From: Pyxidicoccus caerfyrddinensis
GTDB taxonomy: Bacteria; Myxococcota; Myxococcia; Myxococcales; Myxococcaceae
Assembly: GCF_010894405.1 (NCBI RefSeq)
Contig: NZ_JAAIYA010000009.1
Span: 222,457 to 286,456 of the forward strand
Direction of reading: 5' to 3'
Length of the DNA stretch: 64,000 nt
Positions within the stretch are counted from its first letter, which is position 1; every line of letters starts with the position of its first letter. Positions 54,224 through 63,200 of this stretch are shown one piece after another. The translations under genes and the position numbers were made by a program. A model generated the notes under the pieces. It was not told where the DNA came from. It did no database searches and was given only the letters and a program-made list of their open reading frames with translations.

Positions 54224-57200
54224 TCCGAGCCCGGACGCAGGCGCCGCTGTCGCGAGAGGCGGCGCCGTCCCTCCGCCCTGTCCTCGGCGGAGGCCGCCGT
54301 TGCCGGAGGCGGGTCCGCCGGCCCGGAGCCCTTCGCCAGGTGCGCGGCCAGCGCACGCACGGTGGGGAACTGGAACAGCTCCACCAGCGGCACCTTGCGG
54401 CCCACCCGCGCATCCATGCGCGCGTGCACCGCCTGCAGGAGCAGCGAGTTGCCACCCAGGTCGAAGAAGTTGTCCCCGGCGCCCACCTTGTCCAGCTTCA
54501 GCACCTCCGCCCAGAGCAGCGCCAGCCCCCTCTCCAGTCCCTCCTCCGGCGCCACGTAGCCGCTGCTCAGCTCGGGCCGGCTCGCATCCGGTACGGGCAG
54601 CGCCTTCCAGTCGGGCTTCCCGTTCGGCGTCAGCGGGAGCGCGTCCAGCACCACGAAGGCCGAGGGCACCGCGGGCTCCGGCAGCGAGCGCCGCAGCCAC
54701 GCGCGCAGCACGTCGGTCGTCAGCGTCTCTCCCTGCGCGGGCACGACGTACGCCACCAGGCGCGTCTCGCCGGGCACGTCCTCGCGCCCCATCACCACCA
54801 CGGACTGCACGCCCGGGTGCTCCGCGAGCGCCTCGCGCGCTTCCGCCGGCTCCACGCGCACGCCGCGCACCTTCACCTGCGAGTCGGCGCGCCGCAGGTA
54901 CTCCAGCCGGCCGTCATCGCGGAACCGCACCACGTCGCCCGTCCGGTACAGCCGCTGTCCCTCGCGGAACGGGTCTGGCACGAAGCGCTCCGCCGTCAGG
55001 TCCGGACGGCCCAGGTAGCCACGCGCCTGCCCTGCGCCGCCCAGACACAGCTCGCCCCAGACGCCCGGCGGTACCAGGTGTCCTGTCTCGTCCATCACCC
55101 GCACCACGAGGTTGCGGGCCGGCGTGCCAATCATCGGCCGCTCGCCCGGGCGGCACTCGCCCAGCGTGGTGCACACCGTGCTCTCCGTCGGGCCGTAGCC
55201 GTTGATGAAGCGCCGGCCCTGGCCCCAGCGCGACACCAGGTCCGCCGTGCAGGCCTCGCCCGCGGACACCAGGACCTTCAGCTCCGGCAGCTCCACGTCC
55301 GGCAGCACCGCCAGCACCGACGGCGGCAGTGTCGCCACGGTGATGCGCTCGCGAGCCAGCAGCTCGGCCAGCGGCTCGCCCGGGGCCACCTGTTCGCGGC
55401 GGGCCAGGCACACCGTCCCGCCGGTCAGCAGCGGCGGATAGATTTCCCACACCGAGGCATCGAAGCTCATCGGCGCGAACTGCAGCACGCGGCTTCCCGG
55501 CCCGAGCCCCAGTCTCTCGCGCGCGATTTCGACGAGGTTGGCCACGCCCCGGTGCTCGAGCAGCGCGCCCTTGGGGCGCCCCGTACTCCCGGAGGTGAAG
55601 ATGACGTAGGCGAGGTTTCGCGGCGTGACTTCACGCACGGGCCGCCAGGGCTCCGCCGGGACAGGCACCACGCCGTCCTCGAGCAACAGTGTGGGCCCGC
55701 GATAGGACAGCCGGGACGCGTACCGCTCGCGAGTCACCAGCAGCGCCGCGCGCGCGTTCTCCAGCATGTACGCGAGCCGCTCCGGCGGATGGTCCGGGTC
55801 CATCGGCAGGTAGGCACCTCCCGCCTTGAGGGTGGCGAACATGCCCACCACCAGGTCCATGCCGCGCTCCACGCACAGGCCCACCAGCACCTCGGGCCCC
55901 ACGCCCCGCTGGCGCAGCACGCCGGCCAGCGCGTTGGCGCGCGCGTCGAGCTGGGCGTAGGTGAGCGACTGGCCCTCCATCTCCAGCGCCACGGCGTCCG
56001 GCGTCCTCGCCACCTGCGCTTCGAACAGGCGGTGGATGCAGTCACCCTCGAAGGGCGCTTCGCTGCCACCCCAGGCCAGCACCCGCGCCTGCTCCGCGTC
56101 GCTCATCAGCGGCAGCTCGCGCAGCCCTCGCGTGGGCTCGGCCACCACGGCTTGCAGCAGGCGCTCCAGGTGCCGCGCGAGCCGCTCGATGGTGGAGACC
56201 TCGAAGAGGTCGGTGTTGTATTCGATGGCGCCGTCGAGCCCCTCGGGCGACTCGCGCAGCGACAGCGCGAGGTCGACCTTGGACGTCTTCGCGTCGATGT
56301 CCACCAGCCGCGACTTCAGCCCCGGCAGCGACAGCCCCGACGTCGGCGCGTTCTGCAGCGCGAACACCACCTGGAAGAGGGGCGAGCGGCTCAAGTCCCG
56401 CCGCGGACGCAGTGCATCCACCAGCGTCTCGAAGGGCACGTCCTGATGCGCGAAGGCGCCGAGCACCGTCTCACGGACCTGGTGCAGCAGCTCGCGGAAG
56501 CTCATCGTCCCCGTCGCGCGGATGCGCAGCGCCAGCGTGTTGACGAAGAAGCCGATGAGGTCTTCCACCTCCTTCGCCGTGCGGCCTGAAATCGGCGAGC
56601 CGAGCACCATGTCCCACTGCCCGCTGTAGCGAGCCAGCAGCACCTGGAAGCCCGCCAGCAGCGTCATGTACAGCGTCACGCCCTCGCGCTGGCTCAGCTC
56701 CTTCAGCCCCGCGCTCAGCTCCGTGGGCAGGCGCACCGCGTGCCACGCGCCCTGGAACGTCTGCACCGCCGGTCGGGGCTTGTCGATGGGAAGCTCCAGC
56801 ACCCCGGTGGCGCCTTCGAGCTGCTGGCGCCACCACGCGAGCTGTTCCTCCAGCACCTCGCCCTTCAGCCACGCGCGCTGCCACACCGCATAGTCCGCGT
56901 ACTGCACCTGCGGCGCCGCCAGCCCCGCTTCCTCTCCCTTCACCTGCGCCGCGTAGAGCGTCCCCAGCTCCCGGGACAGCACGCCCATGGACCAGCCGTC
57001 CGCCACGATGTGGTGCACCACCAGCACCAGCACGTGCTCCTCGTCCTTCACCCGCAGCAGCGTGGCGCGCAGCAGCGGCCCCCGCTCCAGGTCGAAGGGA
57101 CGCCGCGCGTCCTCACTGCTCAGCCGCGCGACTTCCTGCTCGCGCAGCTCCTCGGGCACGTCGCGCAGGTCCACCGCCGGCAGCGGCAGCGGCGTGGGTG

Positions 57201-60200
57201 CGCCGATGCGCTGCACGGCGCCTCCCACGTCCTGATGGAACGTCGTCCGCAACGACTCGTGACGCCGCACCAACTCGGCGAGGCTGCGCTCCAGCGCGGG
57301 CACGTCGAGCGCGCCCTCCAGCCTCAGCGCCAGGGGGATGTTGTAGAGCGGGCTCTGCGGCTGGAGCCGGTCGAAGAACCAGAGGCGCTGCTGCGCGAAG
57401 GACAGCGGCAGCGCGTCCTCTCCCACTGGCATGGGCATCAGCGGCCGCCGTCGCGACTCGGGCGCGCCCTTCACCAGTTCCTGGAGCCGCTCGGCCAGCA
57501 TGGCGACCGTGGGTGCTTCGAAGAGCAACCGCACGGGCACGTCGCGGCCCAGGGATTCCTTGAGCCGCGACACCACCTGCATGACGAGCAGCGAGTGACC
57601 GCCCCGCTCGAAGAAGTGGTCTTCCGCACCCACGTGCCGCAGTCCCAGCAGCGGCGCCCAGGTGGTGGCCACCAGGCGCTCCATCGCCGTCCGTGGCGCG
57701 ACGTGTCCTTCCGGCGCCGACGCCGCGGCTTCGAGCACGGACAGGGCCATGCGGCGGCCACCCGCGCGCGGGGCCTTCACCTTCACCGGTGCGTCGAGGC
57801 GCTCGCGGACCTCCAGCGTTCCACCCGGCCGCCAGCGTCCGAAGACGCCGGTGCGGTACATCCTTGCTCCCGGCTCGCCCCACAGCGAATCAGGAACGAA
57901 CCGCTCCACCTCGGACGCCACGCCCGCGAGCCGTGCGCCTCCGAGCCACAGCGCGCCCCACACGCCCACGGGCACCGGCTCCAGCGCCTCGTCCAGCACG
58001 TAGACGCGTGCCTCCGGCCTCGGCTCCTCCGGCACTTCGAGTCCCTCGGGGACGGGCACGTTCGGCGGATACTCCGTCCGGTACGCGTTCCACTCCACGA
58101 GGACGAGATGCCGCTCCGCCTCGCTGAGCAGTGGCAGCGTGCCGGGCACGGCCTCCGGGCGCGCGACGACCACCTCCAGCAGCCGTGCGAAGTGCTCTGC
58201 AATGCGGGCGACCGTCACCTCATCGAAGAGCGCGGTGTTGCGCTCCCAGAGGCCCGTCAGCCCGTCCTCGTCCTCCCGCACCGAGAGCGCGAGGTCGAAC
58301 TTCGCCATGCCCGGATCGAAGTCCACCGTCGCCGCGGTAAGCCCGGGGAAGGCAGGAATGGGCGCGGGGCCGTTGAGTGCGAAGGCCACCTGGAACAGGG
58401 GCGAGCGGCTCAAGTCGCGCTCCAGCCGCAGGTCGTCCACCAGCGTCTCGAAGGGCACGTCCTGATGCGCGAAGGCACCCAGCACCGCCTCGCGCGTGTG
58501 GTGCAGCAGCTCGCGGAAGCTCTGCTCCCGGGTGGCTCGCAGTCGCAGCGCCAGCGTGCTGACGAAGAAGCCGATGAGCCCCTCCGTCTCCTTCACCGTG
58601 CGGCCCGCCATGGGCGAGCCCACCACCATGTCCCACTGCCCGCTGTAGCGCGCCAGCAGCGCCTGGTAGCCGGCCAGCAGCGTCATGTACAGCGTCACGC
58701 CCTCGCGCCGGCTCAGCTCCTTGAGCCCCGCGCTCAGCTCCGGTGACAGCTTCGCCGTCAGGGTCGCGCCCCGGAACGTCTGCAGCGCGGGGCGGGGCCT
58801 GTCGAGGGGGAGCTCCAACACGGCCGGCGCTCCATCGAGCTGCTCGCGCCACCAGGCCAATTGCTGCTCCAGCACCTCGCCCTTCAGCCACGCGCGCTGC
58901 CATACGGCGTAGTCCGCGTACTGCACCGGCGGAGCTTCGAGGGTGGCTTCCTCACCCGCCATGGCGGCCGTGTAGAGCACCTCCAGCTCGCGGGACATCA
59001 CGCCCATGGACCAGCCGTCCGCCACGATGTGGTGCAGCACCACCACCAGCACGTGCTCCTCGGCCGTCACGCGCAGCAACTGCGCGCGCAACAGGGGTCC
59101 GTGCTCCAGGTCGAAAGGCGTCTGCGTCGCCCCCACCACACGCCGCCGCAGCGCGGCCTCCACCTCTTCCCCGTCCCGGACGTCCAGGTCCGCCACCGGC
59201 ACGGGCACCGTCAGCTCCGGAGCAATGCGCTGCACGGGCTGGCCCTGCACCTCGGCGAACGTCGTCCGCAGCGCCTCGTGCCGCCTCACCACCTGCGCCA
59301 TCGCCTGCGCCAGCGCGGCCACCTCCAGCCGTCCCTTCAACCGCAGTACGAAGGGCACGTTGTACGCATAGCCGTCCGTGTCGAGCTGCCGCAGGAACCA
59401 CAGCCGCTGCTGCGCGAACGACAGCGGCAGCGCGCCCTGCCGCGACGCCGGCACCAGGGGTGGCGCCTTGAAGTCCTGCTCCCCTCGCAGTCCATCCAGC
59501 CGCTCGGCGAGCGCGGCCACGGTGGGGGCCTCGAACAGCAGGCGCACCGGCACGGCGCGGCCGAGCACCTCGCGCAGCCGAGACACCACCCGCGTCGCCA
59601 GCAGCGAGTGCCCGCCCAGCGTGAAGAAGTTGTCGTCCACCCCCACGCGCTCCAGGCCGAGCAGCGGCGCCCAGATGCCCGCCACCACCTCCTCCATCGC
59701 CGTCCGAGGCGCCGATGAGCCCGCCTCGCCCGAGCCCTCCGCCTCCGGCGCGGGCAGCGCCTTGCGGTCCACCTTCCCGTTCGCCGTCAGCGGCAGCGCG
59801 GGCAGCCGCACGAAGGCCGAGGGCACCATGAACTCCGGCAGCGCCCCCTTCATCGCCTCCCGCACCTGCGCCGCGCTCAGGGACTGTCCCGGCGACTCGA
59901 CGTAGTACGCGACCAGCCGCTTGCCGCCGACGCCTTCGCGCACCACCACCAGCCCCTCCTTCACCCCGGGGCAGCGCAGCAGCGCGGCATCCACCTCCGC
60001 CAGTTCGATGCGGTAGCCGCGCACCTTCACCTGGCTGTCGCGCCGGCCGAGGAACTCCAGCACTCCGTCCCCGCGCCAGCGCGCCAGGTCTCCGGTGCGG
60101 TACAGCCGTTCTCCCGGAACCCGGCTGAAGGGATTGGGAATGAAGCGGTCAGCCGTCACGTCCGGCTGGCGCAGGTAGCCGCGCGCGAGCCCGTCTCCGC

Positions 60201-63200
60201 CGATGAAGAGCTCTCCGGCCACGCCTGGCGGCACCGGCTCGAAGCCAGCGTCCAGCACGTACACCTGCGTGTTTCCGATGGGCCGGCCGATGGGCACCGC
60301 CGTCCCCACGTCCTCCAGCCGCGTCATGCGGTGGGTGGACGTGAAGAGCGTCCCTTCCGTCGGGCCGTAGCAGGCCGTCACTGGAATGCGCAGCTCCTCC
60401 AGCGTCTTCCTCACGTGCGGCGCGGACACCACGTCTCCGCCCGTCAGCAACTGCCGCACGCCCCGCAGGCCCTCCATGCGCAGGTCCACCATCTGGCTGA
60501 ACAGGCCCGCCGTCAGGTGCAGCAACGTCACTCCGTGCCGCGTCAGCACCTCTGTCAGCAGGTCGAGGTCACTGGGGGAGCGCGGCGGGAAGACCACCAG
60601 CCTCCCTCCGAGGCACAGCGGTCCCCACACCTCCAGCGTGGAGGCGTCGAAGGAGATGGGCGCGATGAGCAGGAACGTCTCCTCCGGGCCCAGCCGCGCG
60701 TAGGGCGCGCCGTACAGCAGCCGCAGCACGCCCCGGTGCTCCACGGCCACGCCCTTCGGGCGCCCCGTGCTTCCCGACGTGAAGTCCACGTAGGCCAGGT
60801 TCCGCCCGCCCACCGCCGCGCGCGGCGCCATCTCCGGCCGCGACGCCAACCGCTCCTCCTCCACCAGCATCAGCTCCGGCAGCGCCTGCGCCGGCAGTTG
60901 CCCGAGCAGCGCGCGCGTGGTGAGCAGCAGTCGCGGGCGCGAGTCCTCCAGCATCTGCTCCAGTCGCTGCGCCGGGTAGCTGGACTCCAGGGGCACGTAC
61001 GCGCCGCCCGCCTTGAGGATGGCGAGCAGCGACACGATGAGCTCCACCGAGCGCTCCAGGCACACCGCCACCAGCGTGTCCGGGCCCACGCCCCGCTGCA
61101 TCAGCGCCCAGGCGAGTTGGTTGGCGCGCGCGTCCAGTTGCGCATACGTCAGCCGCTCGTCGCCGAACTCCAGCGCCACCGCGTCGGGGCGCCTCGCCGC
61201 TTCCGCCTCGAAGAGGTGGTGGACGCAGGCGTCCCTCGGGAAGTCCACCTCGGTGGCGTTCCAGGTCTCCAGGACGCGCAGACGCTCGGCGGCCGGCAGC
61301 AGCGGCAGCGCACCCAGCCGCGCGTTCGGCTCGGCCACCAGTCCCCGCAGCAGCGCGAGGAAACAGTCCGCCATCCGGCCCACCGTGGACGGCTCGAAGA
61401 GGTCCGCGTTGTAGATGAGCTGGCCGGCGATTTCGTCCTGCGAGGCGTCGACGAGCAGCAGCTCGAGGTCGAACTTGGCGATGGTGCTGGCGAAGTCCCA
61501 CGTGCGCGCGGTGAGGCCCGGCAGCGTCACGGTGGGAGAGAACCCTTGCAGGGTGAAGAGCACCTGGAACAGCGGCGAGCGGCTCAAGTCGCGCTCGGGA
61601 CGCAGGTCCTCCACCAGCTTCTCGAAGGGCAGGTCCTGGTGAGCGAAGGCCCCCAGCACCGTCTCCTTCACCTGGCGCAGCAGCGTACGGAACGAGGAGC
61701 GGGCATCCATGCGCGCGCGCAGGGCCAGTGTGTTGACGAAGAAGCCGACGAGCCCCTCCACCTCCTTCGACGTGCGGCCTGAAATCGGCGAGCCGACGAC
61801 GACGTCCCACTGCCCGCTGTAGCGCGCCAGCAGCACCTGGAAGGCCGAGAGCAGCGTCATGTACAGCGTCACGCCCTCACGCCGGCTCAGCTCCCGCAGG
61901 GCCGCGCCGAGCTCGGGGGACAGCTTCACCGGAAGGCTCTCGCCCCGGAACGTCTGCACCGCCGGGCGCGGCCGATCTCCAGGCAGCTCCAGCACGGAAG
62001 GCGCGCCGTCGAGCTGCTCACGCCACCACGCCAGTTGCTGCTCCAGCACCTCGCCCTTCAGCCAGTCGCGCTGCCAGACCGCGTAGTCCGCGTACTGCAC
62101 CGCGGGCGGCTCCAGCGCCGGCTGCTGCCCCGTCACGTTCGCCGCGTACAGCGCTTCCAGGTCGCGGCACAGCACGCCCATGGACCAGCCGTCCGCCACG
62201 ATGTGGTGCACCACCAGCACCAGCACGTGCTCCTCGGCCGCCACGCGCAGCAGCACCGCGCGCAGCAGCGGGCCGTGCTCCAGGTCGAAGGTTCCGTGGA
62301 ACGCGTCCACCACGCGGCGTCGCAGCGCGTCCTCCACCGTCTCGCCGTCCCGCGCCTCCAGGTCCTCCACCGGCACGGGCACCGCCAGCTCCGGTACGAC
62401 TCGCTGCACCGGCTGGCCCTGCACCTCCGTGAAGGTCGTGCGCAGCGCCTCGTGCCGGCGCACCACCTGCGCGATGGCGCCCTCCAGCGCCGCCACGTCC
62501 AGCCGTCCCGTCAGCCGCAGGATGAAGGGCAGGTTGTACGTGGCCCCGCCCGCGTTCAGCTGGCCCAGGAACCACAGGCGCTGCTGCGCGAAGGAGAGCG
62601 GCAGCTCTTCCGGCCTCGGCGCGGGCACCAGCGCAGGCCGCTGCGGAGGCGGCGCGCTCCGAGCCAGCTCGTGCAGTCGCTCCGCCAGGGCGGCCACGGT
62701 GGGCGACTCGAACAACAGGCGCACCGGCACCTCGCGACCCAGCGCCTCGCGCAGCCGTGACACCACCCGGGTCGCCAGCAGCGAGTGTCCGCCCATCGCG
62801 AAGAAGTCGTCCCTCACGCCGACGGGACGCACGCCCAGCACCTCTTCCCAGACCTGCGCCAACTGCTGCTCCAGCGCGTTGCGCGGCGCCTCGTAGCCGC
62901 TCCCGAGTTCCTGGCGGGTGATGTCCGGCGCAGGCAGCGCCTTGCGGTCCACCTTCCCGGTGGGTGCCAGGGGCAGCGCCTCCAGCCGCACCAGCACGGA
63001 GGGCACCATGTACTCGGGCAGTGCGCGCCCGAGCTGCCGCTTGAGCGCCTCCGCATCCCACGCATCGTGCGCGCCCTGCACCACGTAGCCGACAAGCCGC
63101 TTCGTCCCCACGTCCACCGCCGCCGCCGCGTCCTTCACGCCCGGCAGCGCGCGGAGCGCCACCTCCACCTCGCCCAGCTCCACCCGGAAGCCGCGCACCT

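Noticed and set aside
57600..58200. A frameshift as the reason for the missing A-domain motifs in NRPS module 3
   Set aside because: C3, the remnant and T3 are all in one frame, and there are only about 400 bp between C and T instead of about 1.5 kb. The motifs are deleted, not shifted.
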